Source: Gonium pectorale
Lineage: Eukaryota > Chlorophyta > Chlorophyceae > Chlamydomonadales > Volvocaceae
Assembly: GCA_001584585.1 (NCBI GenBank)
Contig: LSYV01000058.1
Coordinates: forward strand, 167,370 to 231,369
Direction: 5' to 3'
DNA length: 64,000 bases
The number at the start of each line of letters is the position of its first letter. Within the stretch, counting starts at the first letter, position 1. The notes under the pieces are model-generated. The model was not told the origin of the DNA. It worked only from the letters and a program-made list of their open reading frames with translations, and ran no database searches. The translations under genes and the position numbers were made by a program. Shown one piece after another: positions 1 through 11,197 of this stretch.

Positions 1-488
1 GGGTGGCGGGGCACCCCGGCCGCCGCCCGGCGCCGCCGCCTCGCCGGCCGGCCCCCTCCCTCGGCCGCCTCCGCCTCCGCGGGGGCCCCGCGGCTGACGC
101 TCCCGCCGCTCCCCACGCGGCTGCTGCTCCGCCCGATGTTGCCCCTCGGCCGCCGCCGCTGCCTCGGCGGCACCGTCGGTAACTGGCACAGCTGCCTGCT
201 CCGCCTGATGCTCGCCCTCCCGGCCGCGCTCGTGAGCGCGGCGCGGCGGCCTGTCGCGGCCTCCCCTCTCGCGCCGCTCCCGCCGCCCGCCCTCGGGCCG
301 CCCCTCGCCGCCCTCGCCCGCCGCTGCCGCAGCGGGCGCCGGCGGCGCCGGGCGCGCGGCCCTTTGAAGCTCCTTCTGGAGGCTAAAGGCGCCACCGCTG
401 TCCTTCTTCTTCTTCTCCTTAACCTCCCATTGCCCCCCGTCGTCGGCGGGTGCCTTCTCCTCCGTCGGCGCAATCATTATTCTGTGCA
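1..488 (-). CDS. RG/RGG-rich protein, 5' part, runs off the left edge
   Basis: An open frame on the minus strand runs from the ATG at 488 to the window edge, about 162 codons without a stop. It begins MIAPTEEKAPADDGGQW, continues with a KEKKKK patch, then becomes rich in Arg, Gly, Glu and Ala with several RGG and RG steps (for example GGGGGRGRG). This composition is typical of RNA-binding or nucleolar proteins, but no folded domain is visible, so I assign no function. A pyrimidine-rich stretch ending in CAG lies about 15 bases before the ATG. The exon may therefore be internal, continuing in frame upstream as LHRIM, with an earlier exon I could not find. The opposite strand is also open here, but it lacks the charged, repeat-rich character. 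Confidence 0.55.
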
Positions 489-787
489 GCCTGCGCGGCC
501 CACAGCAGCAGAAGGTTAAGATCATGAGTGAGAACAAGGGAGTTTATGCCGAGCCGAAGTCTCCGTAGTCTGCGTAATGAAACGAGAGCACGGGATCGCG
601 TGGACAAGGGCCACACTCCGAGCAGCACCGCCTATGGACGCCAGGCCATCGCACGACTCTTTCGCGCACTCAATGCGCGATCTTTCTGCTGTTCGCCGGA
701 TGTGGGGGGCCGCCAGCCCTCATCTCCGCCGCTGCAGTCCCCTATAGTCCAGCCACACCACCGCGCTCTGCGCTCCAAAAGTCCCAC

Positions 788-3787
788 TCACTCGTCCACG
801 TCCACCTTGAGCGCCGCCAGCTCCCGGTACGTCTCGGACACGGGCTGCGCCCGCACCGCGGTGCCCACGCCCGCGGTGCCGGCGGCTGGCGCAACCGCCA
901 GGGCGCGGTGGCGCTCCGCAGCAGCCGCCGCCTCGGCCTCCGACTGCTCCGCCTCCGCCAGGCCTTCAAGGAAGGCCGCGGCCCGTCGGCGGTGGGCACG
1001 GTGCCGTTCCCTGCAATCAGGGGCAGCCAGGAGCGTCGAGCTCATTGAAGCTGGAAGGGTGGTGCGCCCAGTCACTGGGTACCGTTCGCAAGTGCAGTTG
1101 ACACTCATGATCGACGCCGACGGACTAAATGACAGGGCACCCCATGGCCCCTTGTGTTCAGCTTTTTCCTGTATCGCAGATCCCGCGCTCCCACCCACCG
1201 CCAAGTCTCCGACGGTGTCTCCAGCGGCCGCCACGCCTGCACCGCCTTCTCCTCCCTCAGCCCGGCTGCCGCCACCGTCGCCAGCGCCGTCGCGACCGGC
1301 CCGTTGGCCTTCTTCAGCAGCCCGGGGACGTGCGTGTCGGAGGGGCGCGGCACGAAGTCCGCCACCACCACCGTCACGTCATCGTCGTGCTTTTTGTTCC
1401 GCATCGCATATACGGCGGCGCGGGAGGCCGCCTCGCGCGCCGTGCAAGTGCGGAGCTGGCGGGGAGGAGGTTGGGGGGATTACTCAGTCCGGGGGCACGC
1501 TGAAAGATGAAGGAGGTGTGGGGGGGGCGGGGTGTCGCATCATGCCTGCCAGGTGGTGTCCCAGAAAGTTCATCTTTGCGCGGCCACCAAGTCAGCGGTC
1601 GGTGGGCATGGCGGATGGCGGGATGACAGCGGGACAGGGAGGCTGGGCTGCGTGTAACGTGCGCTGGCGACGCCAGTACATCCAGCGCGAGCCCACGACG
1701 CAGCAGCAGCAGCCGACACAAAGGCTTGCCTCACCGCCTTCACCCCGCCGCTGTCCCCTCACCTGGCCTATGATGGTCTTTGCGTTGACGGCGTCCCACA
1801 GCCCGTCGCTGGCGATGAACAGGCGGGCGCCGGTGACAGGCAGGGAGATCTGCCGCACGGCCGGCTCGGCGAGGAGCAGCCCGTCGGACGACGCGTCGCC
1901 TGCACGGCCCAGGAGCCAGGACGCGACAACATCAAGCAACCTGCGCGGACCTATCACGTAGATGCTGTCTCTGGGCGCCCGGCACTGGCTCACGGCAGAT
2001 GCATTTTGAGGAAGGACAGGCAGCCGAGCAGGAAGGAATGTTGGCGACGAATGCTGCCCCGGTCCGGGAGCGGATGGGCGTCGATTCCCAACAGGTCCTG
2101 TGTCAGGACGCCTTCTTCCACCCCTTTGTCCCCCACTCGCCTATCGTGCGGGTCATGTTGATGCCACTGGGCCACACACGCAGCTGGTGGCCCTCGTGCG
2201 GCGTGGCAGTGCCCGGAGGGCCCTCCTCGTCCTCGTCCTGAGCAGCGGGCTTGATGCGGCCTGGCGGGGCGAGGGCGCCGCGGGTCGGGGAGATAAGAGA
2301 ACTGCCATGAGCACGTCGTGCGCAGGGGAGGGGACCATGAGCGGCGCACGGGTGACATGAGATATCAGGTGCAGCAACAAGGACTGCCCCGCTATGTGAC
2401 GGTGCAAGCGGGTATGGCAGGAACGTGACAGAGGCCCATACGGCGTTTGAAGCCGCGTGCTGTGTGCGGCGCTCCTCGCAAGCAGTCGGAGCAAGCGCTC
2501 GGGTGCGCTGACTCGCCAACAGACAGGAGGGCAGAGGCTGCGCGGGGGGGGGGGGGGCTCACCTCCCTTGGCCTTGATGCGCTCCTGTTCGTCCGGGTTC
2601 TCGGCCACACGGTGATTGGCGCTGATCTGTCCGGCATGCCGTCAGGTTCGGGTTGCTGTACTCAGTCGACGGGAGGAGCGTTGGCAGGCAAGTAACCTGG
2701 AACCCCTTCCGTCATCGTGTGTGTGTATGACTATCATATACCGAAACAAAATTGAAGCTCACGCCACCACGCCACAATCCCGGGAAAAGGGAGGTCATAA
2801 CACAGACATGTCCTGCTCGCAGAAGCCATCGTCACTCACCGCGACAATCTCCGCGCCGGTGTCAAGGTACGCCAGGCTGTCGCCCACGTTGGCAACCAGC
2901 AACTCCCAACCGACCTGTCCAGGCGAAGGTAACCGTCGACATGGCAACGATTTTATCGACAAACGGTCCATGGCACATGAAAAGAATGGACAAATGGAGA
3001 AGGCAACCAGGCAGCGCAAACACGTTACAATTCGAGCCAAATACGGTGTGTGTGCCGTGAAGCCCCAACACGTGCGTATGTCCCCTGGTCTGCGCTCCTC
3101 AGCTGCACCCCTGGCCCAATATGCGGTCCCCTGCCCCGCCCACCTGCACCGCCAGAGTGGCCGTGGTGCCAGACTCCTTGTACCGCGATATCACCTCGGC
3201 GTCGCACTCGACGAAGCCCGCGTGCAGCGCCTGACAGGGGAACGACGGGTCGACGGTCCACCAATGTTTCAACATCCCAAGGTCAACCGCCCCGGACGGG
3301 CCTCCCGTCAGGCCCGTTTCGACATGGTTCACCCATGGCTACCCAGGGTTGTTACAGCCGCAGGGCAGTGGCACCCAATTAAAACATGGCTTTGTGGTCC
3401 GCTATCAGTGGACCACGGGGCCACAGGCACACCAGGCGGGGCAGAGTGCCTGGCCTACAATGGCTGCACCAGCGGCACCCCTCATCCGCTGCTGCGTACG
3501 CACCGCCAGCTGAGCCTCACCTTGGGCAGCCGGGCTATGAGCGCATCCTGCACGGCGGCCACACGCGCGCGAGCCAGGGCACTGTCCTCTCCGGCCTCTG
3601 ACCCTTCGTCGCCTGGCTCCAAGTACCCGCCGTCCGCCAGCTGCTGCCGATCCGAGGCCGGCTCCGGGCCCAGCGCCCGCTCCGCGTACTTAGCAACCAG
3701 CGGCAGCAGCTGCTTTGCGGCGTGCTGCGAGGCGGTCCGACCGCCGTGGCCGTCGAAAAACGCCGAAGGCCGAGACAGAGGCGGCAC
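788..3787 (-). CDS. PP2C-family protein phosphatase (N-terminus not resolved)
   Basis: Eight exons join in phase: 3787-3521, 3230-3144, 2914-2840, 2626-2563, 2260-2141, 1899-1763, 1455-1199 and 1010-788, giving 409 residues. The order matches metal-dependent Ser/Thr phosphatases. It has SAFFDGHGG (metal-binding Asp), ESGTTATLAV, LLVANVGDSLAYL, ANHRVAENPDEQERIKAKGG, GINMTRTIGDASSDG, RLFIASDGLWDAVNA and KHDDDVTVVVADF. The RTIGD...LLLAEPAVRQ pattern is closest to a plant group I recall with RSIGD..VGEFIVPVP. The exon 5/6 intron (2140-1900) has a GC donor, AG|GCGAGT. The first 30-100 residues, which should carry the usual 'QG.R..ED' motif, are not found upstream. The C-terminal 73 residues are an Ala/Glu/Arg-rich helical tail. 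Metal residues are intact, so it is probably active. Substrate unknown. Confidence 0.85.
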
Positions 3788-4641
3788 CTGACGGCAAGTG
3801 GGGAAGGTTTTGCAGAAGCCTCGGTTAGGGGAATCCACACCCAATCAGGCGAGACAACAGCGTGAATAACGGGTTGGTTTTGTGCTGTGGCACAACGGTC
3901 CCTGCGCAGGTCCCTGAGGTCCATCTCCCCGAGCGGGGTATAGGACGTGCAAGGAGCAAGGAGGGGTATAGGGTGTGCCAGGTAGTCTGCGCAACGAGCG
4001 CGACCGTTCAGAAACCCGTATGATGACGCTGTGTGGCGCAATCCTGTGTGGCGCAATCCTGTAATGTCAAAGTTGGTTTCTCGGCCATTCCACTGCCGAC
4101 ACGGCGAGGCTGGAAAGCCAAACCGGTGCCTGAATCCTCTGAAGGCCCACTTTCCCACACCGTCCTTTGTCAGCCCTGCCGCCCTTCCGATGAACGCCAA
4201 CTGCACGTGTCCCCTTCAACACATGCACACTGAGCCGACACGAGTCTGGTTTCGTGAGTCCGCAATTCACGCACTGCCTGGACCGCCCCGCCTTCTTTGA
4301 AAGGCTTACCTTCCACGCCCTGCCATGACCAGGCGTTCGAGGGAGCCTGCAGACGCGGCGGCGCACAACGGGTGGAGACGCAACTCAAGTCACTTTGGGA
4401 CGGGAGGCACGCCCACACGCCGCGGCCGTCACACCGAGCGCCCTGCGTCCGTGCACACACACAAACCAACGCATGCCTGCATGCCTGCCTGCCTGTCTCA
4501 CACTGTCATGCATCGATCTTCTAGATCATATCGAACACACGAACCAACGCCCGCCCTGCGCAGCTTCGCCCAGCAGCGTCCCTCCCGTGCTGAGCCCCAA
4601 CCGCAGTGCCAGCAGCCCCTCTTGAAGAAGTTACGACGACC
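3788..4641 (-). other. Unresolved 5' region of the PP2C gene
   Basis: This stretch lies between the first recognisable PP2C exon and the stop codon of the next upstream gene, on the same strand. The PP2C promoter, 5' UTR and N-terminal exon(s) must lie here. One candidate is a short exon ending at a good donor (AAG|GTAAGC) near 4309, containing ATG and the residues MAGRG. No segment shows the expected PP2C N-terminal motif, so I leave it unassigned. Confidence 0.4.
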
Positions 4642-6713
4642 CTACGGTACCAAGAACTTGCGTTTGCGGGGGCCCCCGACCCCACGCACCTCGAGCCACT
4701 TGTCCTCGCCCTTCATGCTCGCCTTGCCCAACGCGTGGTGCAGCGCCGGCCCCAGCAGCGGGTCGTGCTCCACCGACCGGCCCAGCTCAAACTTGCCGAG
4801 TGGCTCGTCTCCAAAGTCAGCCTCCACGTCCACCACCACCGCCCGGGAGCCGGACTTTGACATCGCGGCCGAGGCGGGGAAGGAGGATGGCGCCGACACG
4901 GGCGCCGAGGCCGAGCTGGAGGCGGGCGCGGGCGCGGCCTCGGGCGGCGGTGTGGGCGGAATGGACGAGGTCCGTTCCGGCAGCGCCGCCTCCGCCGCCT
5001 CAACCTCCGCACGATCCCCGCCCGCCGTCTTGTTGGCCTCACCGATGGCACCCTCCTCCGCCGCTGCAGCCAGACCAGCGCCAGCGCCAGCGCCGCCCTT
5101 CTTCTTTTTCTTCTTCTTCTTCTTGGCTCCTCCGGTCGCTCCCTCGCCGCCGCCGGCCGCCGCCGGCTCCCCCTCGTCGCCGCTGCTGCCGCCGCCCTCC
5201 GCCGTAGCCTTATTGCCGTTGCCGTTAGCGGCCGGCGCCTCGGGGGCCCCGACCGTAGCGGCCTCGCCCTCGCCCTCCTCCTCGCCGTCGGCGCCAGCCT
5301 CGCCCTCGCCTGCTGCCGTCGCGCCTCCCTTCTTCCCCTTCTTCTTTTTCTTTTTCTTTTTCTTTGCACCGCCCGTGGCACCCTCCTCGCCGGCCCCGCC
5401 CTCATCGTCCGACACGTCATCGTTATCCAGAATGCCGAAGATGTTGTTGGTGCTGGCGCTGGGGCTGCCACCCGATGCAGCCGCCGCCGGGGGCGCTGGC
5501 GAGCCCTTGCGCGGCGGGGAGCTGCTCGCCGCCGCGGCGCTGGGCGGCTTGGCGGCCGAGGCTGCAGCCGCTGGCTCCACGCGAACCAGCCTGTTTTGCA
5601 GCAGTGGGGCCAGAATAATCCCGAATGACCGGGATGGCGTTAGTGCGGTTCACACAGCGCTATGCGGTTCTGAGATCCTTACTAAAAAAAGTCATTTCCA
5701 TGGAAGCTTATGGGAGAAACGGTCATGGAGACATAAGTACGGCATGCCCCTTGTGGGCCTCTTCACTTCTGGGGAACAGGCGACCCAAGAGCGCCCGAAC
5801 ACTCTGAGAGTCTTGCGCTTCTACGCCACAAGGAGCCCTTATAGTCTCAGTGCGAGCTGACAATGTGCGCTGACTCAGCACTACTGTACACAAGAGCCAA
5901 GGCTCTTACCTAATCATGAAGCGGCGATGCTTCTTGCTGTACTTGGCCGCACTCTCCTCGTCTGCCAGCTTGTATCCTGCATTAGCAAATGTCCAGAGGA
6001 GGGACACACAGTCAGGGGCAAGGACCAGAACGATGCGGCCCCAAGGCGCCAGTCATGTGGACACGGCACGGGATCCGTCTGTGACTTCGTACTCTATCAG
6101 CTATGCGCCCAACGTATGGGAGGAATCGCTGCCCGCGGGATAGGCCTAGATACCCAATCGACTTTGGAGTGCCCTGGCTGGGCTCGTCAGCAGTCCAATG
6201 GGAGTGGCTGGACACAGTTTGGCCAATTGCCGGGCGGTCTCAACCGGGCTGATCATCAGTCGCATTCCTGCAGCTTGGTCTTAAGCACGCGAGCAAGCCC
6301 GCCGTGCAAGCCCTGAAATGCCAGTGTACACGCGCGCCATGGATACACAGACGCCCCAGGCCTCACCTTCGAGCCCGATCAAACCGAGACTCTTTCCGGT
6401 TGAAAAATGCTCAACCGCTACTTCAGCGCCGGGCCCGCTGCTCGTAGTCGAAAGGCACACATCCCTGCGTGCGGCGCGACGTGATGGCGTTCTGAGGTGC
6501 TAAAAGAAGCTTGATCAACATAGTATGTGCGCCCATTCGCGCGGCTGCGTCAGCTTGTGTGGACGTCATCGGGTCCCAGATCGCTGCTCGCGTCGCTGCT
6601 TGCGTCCGACACCATCGAGCTCACCCAGACGTCAGCTCTCCAGGAAGGTAGACGTGCAGGAAAGTATCGCCCTCGTCCACAACCTCGTATCGGAGCTCGC
6701 CTGCTTCCGGCAT
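4642..6713 (-). CDS. Unknown protein with two poly-lysine tracts
   Basis: Four exons join in phase: 6713-6625, 6491-6367, 5976-5910 and 5590-4642, giving 409 aa from the ATG (MPEAGELRYEVVDEGD) to a TAG after RKRKFLVP. The first 95 residues look folded (DTFLHVYLPGEL, then GKSLGLIGLEGYKLADEE, then KYSKKHRRFMIRLVRVEP). The remainder is low-complexity Ala/Gly/Glu with two runs of nine lysines (about 5337-5367 and 5101-5125), each following an ATGGA stretch. That pattern suggests an internal duplication. A short ordered-looking tail follows (GKFELGRSVEHDPLLG). I do not recognise the family. The lysine runs and terminal RKRK suggest a nuclear or nucleolar location, which is inference only. Its start is divergent from the F-box gene, 739 bp away. 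Confidence 0.7.
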
Positions 6714-7452
6714 CGTGGGCGACCTCCTTTCGCAACCTAAGCCACAGCAAGCATTACCATGTCAATATCAGCTTGGTGTATGGACAAGAGCCTTCGGATT
6801 CCAGTCGTGCAGACGGCCTGCCGTAATCCGTACATGTCGTCAGCATGCCCACAACCCGTGACAAAAAAGAGAACCAGAAACGGGGAAGGCAGCCTCTACG
6901 GACATACACACCGTGACATAACAGACTTGCGCCTCGCATCCTCCACTTAACCCTGGGTTTCCCAGACATGGGATGGGCTCCCCGGGCAGCCGGCACCCCG
7001 GCAGTAGCCCAGCTACCCAGACGTACCCAGCAAGTTGCCCTAGGCACCAGTACAGACGCAGGGAACTACATGTATGGCGGTGATTTGTCACTGCGCGTTC
7101 GGCTTCCTAGTAAACATGTGTGTACGTGTGGTTCCAGGCTGGCCTGTGCATGGCACTGGTGCTGTACGACGCTGGCGAGGCCGCTGAGGCCAATGGGTGT
7201 CAGTGGAGTTACACATGCCCAGGCTGGGAGTAGTATCCTCATATGTCGACATCGTGTCTTCGGTATCCCCCGTGGCGATGTAATCCTAGAAGGATGGTGC
7301 CGGTGGTGCCGGTGCTTTGTAACGGTCGATAACGGCCATGTCGTATTTAGTGCCGTCGGCGCGCGCGGGCATTCTACCAAGGCTCGCTATTGTGAAATTT
7401 AACATATTAACTGTTTTTTAGTCGTCCTGTAGAATAGGGTTTTCTGGTCGAC
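6714..7452. promoter_or_regulatory. Shared 5' region of a divergent gene pair
   Basis: This 739-bp interval separates the start codon of the minus-strand lysine-rich gene from that of the plus-strand F-box gene. It must hold both promoters and 5' UTRs. I see no coding exon and no distinct TATA box or repeat in it. Confidence 0.45.
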
Positions 7453-9625
7453 ATGCACGAGGCTCGACCTGGCACGGAGAACCCTTCTTACTTCCCTCGA
7501 GACCTATGGTTTCATACTTTACGGTGAGATTCTGCCAATTCCTAGTAATGTGAGACAATCGGTGAGCTTGCGTGGCCTCTTCGTGCAGCCATCTGGGTCC
7601 GCGCGATATGGCGAAGATGGCGTCGCTGGTGAGTGCTCCTAATACACAGCTGCAGATTGGGAAGGCTGATCGGGGTGTTCTTGTCACGTCGTCGTCGCAT
7701 GCCGGTCACATGCAAGCGTTTCCTTGTAGGGGAGGGACTGCCATGCAGGCGACATTGAGTAGCCCGCAGTGAATGGCTGTCAACGCAGACTTATGTCCCT
7801 TGCCTCAAGGCTTCCCCACCCTTGTCTCCCCCCTCAAACACTTCCTACCGCCCAGGACAAGTTCACGCGCGACCTTGTCTACAGCAGCGAAGAGCTGTGG
7901 CGGCACCATTGCGTGACAAGGTGCGGTGCCTGTCGGGCAGAATGGTTGCAATGTTCGCGTAAGGTGGACCTGATGTAAACACCATGTGCAAACGCAGCTG
8001 CCCGGTGGTCTGCTCGAACGGCAATGCACCCTTCGCTTCGTTGTGAGATGCGTCCAATGCCTCATGTAACGCAGGTGGCCGGATAGCCACGTCGCCGAAT
8101 GCGAGGGGCCCGTCTGCTGGCGGCAGCGGTACGGCGACCTGGCAGCTGCAGCGACCTTCCGCCAGGCGTTGGACACCGCGCACTCCACAACGCAGGTAGA
8201 GGGGGCTTTGGCCGCGGCTGGGGCAGGCCACGGCACCGGGCCGCCGATGGTCGACAATTGGGCAGCAACAATGGAATGACGACTCAGTTTGCCTGAAGCA
8301 TCATAGCTGCGCATGCCAGCGTTGCCAGGTCTACAACGTTTCCTTGCACGAGTAGCGTCCCCCCTAACCTACGTCCCCTGCGCCCTGGCCCCATGGTGCT
8401 TTGCGGATGCGGTGTCGCCTTCAGGCGGCTCGGATGTACGGTGCGCGGCGCCGGCAAGACCTGATGTTCAAGCTCTTTGAGCGCTTTGCGGAGGTGGGCG
8501 AACATAGAGGGCGCGGATGGCACACGGCCTTGTTTTGCAAGGGAGCAGGGCGTCCCCGGCCACGCTCACTGCCAATCCAACGGGGGTAAACGGTTGCTGG
8601 AGCGAACGGTAGTGCGTCTCAACCCGTTACCGACTGACGCCGCTTTGCTCTGCGCCATGCCCATACCCATACCATCACGCACACGCGCCCAGGCTGCCTA
8701 CACGATTGGGCTCGCGGCGGCCCAGTACCGGTCGCTGCGGGAATGCTCGGCATGCCGTACACACGTACAGCAGGACGCTGCCTGGTGGCTGCAGGAGAGG
8801 CCGCAGGTACGAGGAGCGGCGTGCCTTGCGCCCACGCCGGGCAACTGGGTCGCACAGGCCCACGACGCCAGCCTGCGCGCAAGCGTTCCTCCCGTCCGAT
8901 GCAAGTCCCGGACTCTTCTGAAGCAGCCACTGCCACATGCTTTGGCTTTCGCCTGCTCTGCAGCGCACACCTGGCTCTCTCGCGGCACAGTGCCGTTCCA
9001 GGCGGCTCTGGGGGGGGGTCCGCACTCCTCAACCGTCCTGGTTGGGGGATCTGCAAGCACCATGAATGGCCGTCACAGCCACCCCGCTGACAAGGCACTC
9101 CACCCCGCTGCCATGACCTCCCTTTCAGCAGCTCCCTCTCCGCTCGCTGGCTTTCCCTCCGTCGCCTGCTTTCCGGTCCCCGCATGCGGCAGGTGCTGGT
9201 GCAGTACATACGGTGCTGCCACGACGGTCTACTCGACGCGGAGGCGCGCGGATCGCCCGTCCTCGCGCGCACGTGGAGCAGCAGGTGCGGCACCAGGTGC
9301 TGCCGCTTCGCTTGTTCGCTGCGGCGCTGTTACCGTAGACAAGTGTGCCCGCCGTCTTTGCCCGGCACGTAGCAGCAGTCGAAGCGCGGCGCCGCAACTT
9401 GAAGGCACCTCACGCCTGATTCGTTTTTGCGCACCCGTGCCTCTTGTGGTGGAGCTGTCCAGTACAACCTTGAAGACTGCCTATGTGCAACACGGATGCT
9501 CGCCCCGCGCTGCTCCTGACTCGCGTGCGCGCAGGTGCTGCTGGCAGCGCAGCGCCGTGCAGTTTATGCTGGACTCGGCGCCCTGCCCCGACTGCGCGTT
9601 GCTCAGGCAGCGATTGCAGCAGTGA
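7453..9625 (+). CDS. F-box domain protein
   Basis: Eight exons join in phase: 7453-7523, 7589-7628 (40 nt), 7856-7920, 8075-8195, 8425-8493, 8693-8806, 9193-9284 and 9535-9625, encoding 220 aa. The N-terminus reads YFPRDLWFHTLRHLGPRDMA, then KMASLDKFTRDLVYSSEELW, RHHCVTRWPDS and CWRQRYGDL. This is the usual F-box layout (LP.DL...L..L...D......C....+..S..LW...C..W) followed by the 'W+..Y' element. F-box proteins recruit substrates to SCF ubiquitin ligases through SKP1. The remaining ~130 residues carry several cysteines and tryptophans (SACRTHVQQDAAWWLQ, APCPDC) but no substrate-binding repeat I can name. The start codon is the first ATG in frame and gives an F-box at the very N-terminus. Confidence 0.72.
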
Positions 9626-9690
9626 GTAGGGGCCAAACTCGCGGATAGACCCTCAGCCTCTGGATCCGGAACTCGGAAGCTGCCTGCAGT

Positions 9691-10107
9691 ATGCGTGCTG
9701 TGCCGCACTCCGCTGCCGTCATGCCGAAGGTTATTTATTTCACTAATGTGCGGCGGGCCTGGCTTTGTGCACACGGCCCCATGGGGGCCAACAGGGAATG
9801 CGGTGCGCTAGACGCCACCATCCGGCGGCTGCATGGCAAGCATCCGCGGGCCATGAGCCTGGGGCTGTCCGAGGAGGCGTCCACGGGCGCGTCGCTGAGC
9901 GTGTGCTTTGACGACGTGGAGGAGGCGTGGGGCGGCGCTCGCTTCAGCCACAGGGGCGCAGCCAGCTGCGGCGGGAGCCACAGGGCCGAGGGAGGCCTGC
10001 TGGCGTGCAGGCGGCTGGACGCTCCCGGCAGCCACTGGTGGGCGTGGCTGCCGCAGGAGACGGAGGGGCCGCGGTCGCAGGGGACTGCGTGCAGGCAGGG
10101 ACCGTAG
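9691..10107 (+). CDS. Possible small ORF downstream of the F-box gene
   Basis: A 138-codon ATG-initiated open frame begins 65 bp after the F-box stop codon. It includes GLSEEASTGASLSVCFDDVE and SHWWAWLPQETEG. Composition is less biased than chance GC-rich ORFs, but there is no recognisable domain. It could be an alternative 3' exon of the F-box gene, a separate small gene or chance. Confidence 0.22.
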   Translation: MRAVPHSAAVMPKVIYFTNVRRAWLCAHGPMGANRECGALDATIRRLHGKHPRAMSLGLSEEASTGASLSVCFDDVEEAWGGARFSHRGAASCGGSHRAEGGLLACRRLDAPGSHWWAWLPQETEGPRSQGTACRQGP

Positions 10108-10377
10108 AGCAGCAGCCGTTTTCTGCACGGTGCTGTAGAACAGTGTGCCGCTGGCGTGTGCGTAGCGGTCTGCTTTGTATGACCGTATCACATAGGGGGC
10201 TCGAGGCCTAGTAGCGCTGGCGCACGGACCATCGCTCGAGGGTTGCGCCGAGAATTGCGCAGAGTCTGGTCTGATGGGAGGCTCTATGAGCTGTCGAGTC
10301 CAGTGGTGTCGACGGACTTGGTCGTCGCCACATTAGTCGCGCAACCAGACGGCATACCGGAGACCCAGCCGAACATG

Positions 10378-10382
10378 TTACA
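10378..10382 (-). terminator. Candidate polyadenylation signal for the GATA-like gene
   Basis: TGTAA on the minus strand (TTACA on plus), the usual volvocine signal, lies about 815 nt past the stop of the GATA-like gene. The stretch 10108-11197 otherwise shows nothing coding and is probably 3' UTR of the two convergent genes. Confidence 0.35.
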
Positions 10383-11197
10383 TCGGTGAATTAATGGCCT
10401 TCGATTCCGGCCAGATGTATAAAGAACCGCTGTCCCAGGTTCTGCTTAAGGGCCAGAAGGACCACGCCTCCACATAAAGGGCAACGGAAATCCAGCTGCA
10501 TGACATGGAATGCCGCCAGATCACACTGCGGATGGAAGCATTCCAAACGCGGATACCAAGCCTACTTCACGAGATCATAAATCCTCGGGTCTAGAATACC
10601 TACACGCGCGCAGCTGCAAGCAGGGGACGGCTGGGCACTTCGGGCCAGCCAGACACCACGACGACACGCAAGGCACACAGGGCAGTGATTTTGCTCATGT
10701 CATTTTGCAAGGGATCTTCGATGGAGAGTCTGGCTCCATCCGTGGAATGGTTGCGCTCTTCAGCCATTTCGCCAAGAACGACTACTTACCCTAAGATGGG
10801 AAAGGAATCCTACATGCACGGACATCGGTGCCCTAACATCACAAACCATATGCGCCCTGTACAATGGAACTTTTGCAAGCGCCTAGCCTGACAGCTGACG
10901 GCTTGCAAACGCGCTGCCGAATAGAAACTGACAGGACAATGGCCACCCTGGCCTAAAACAACGGAACGCTTGACCCGGGCCCTCTTGCTGATCAGCCCAA
11001 CCATTCCACAGGTGCCGCCACAAGATGCCGCAGCAGCCTCGCCATTGCCGCTTATGTACTAATGGGCTCCTCTGCTCCTCCCCGAGCCAACTGCTCGGGC
11101 AAATCCTATTGCGATGATGGAGTTCCTCTACTCGTTCCGCCTGGCACGCTAATCACTACGCCGCTATCGCCACGAGACACAATCGCCGGCACCGCCG

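Noticed and set aside
528..1961. 477-codon plus-strand open frame
   Set aside because: It lies antisense to the PP2C exons, has a Pro/Arg/Ala-rich composition typical of GC-rich shadows and no domain.
4325..5860. 511-codon plus-strand frame with poly-Phe runs
   Set aside because: The poly-Phe is the antisense reading of the poly-Lys tracts of the minus-strand gene, which has matching splice sites and a stop.
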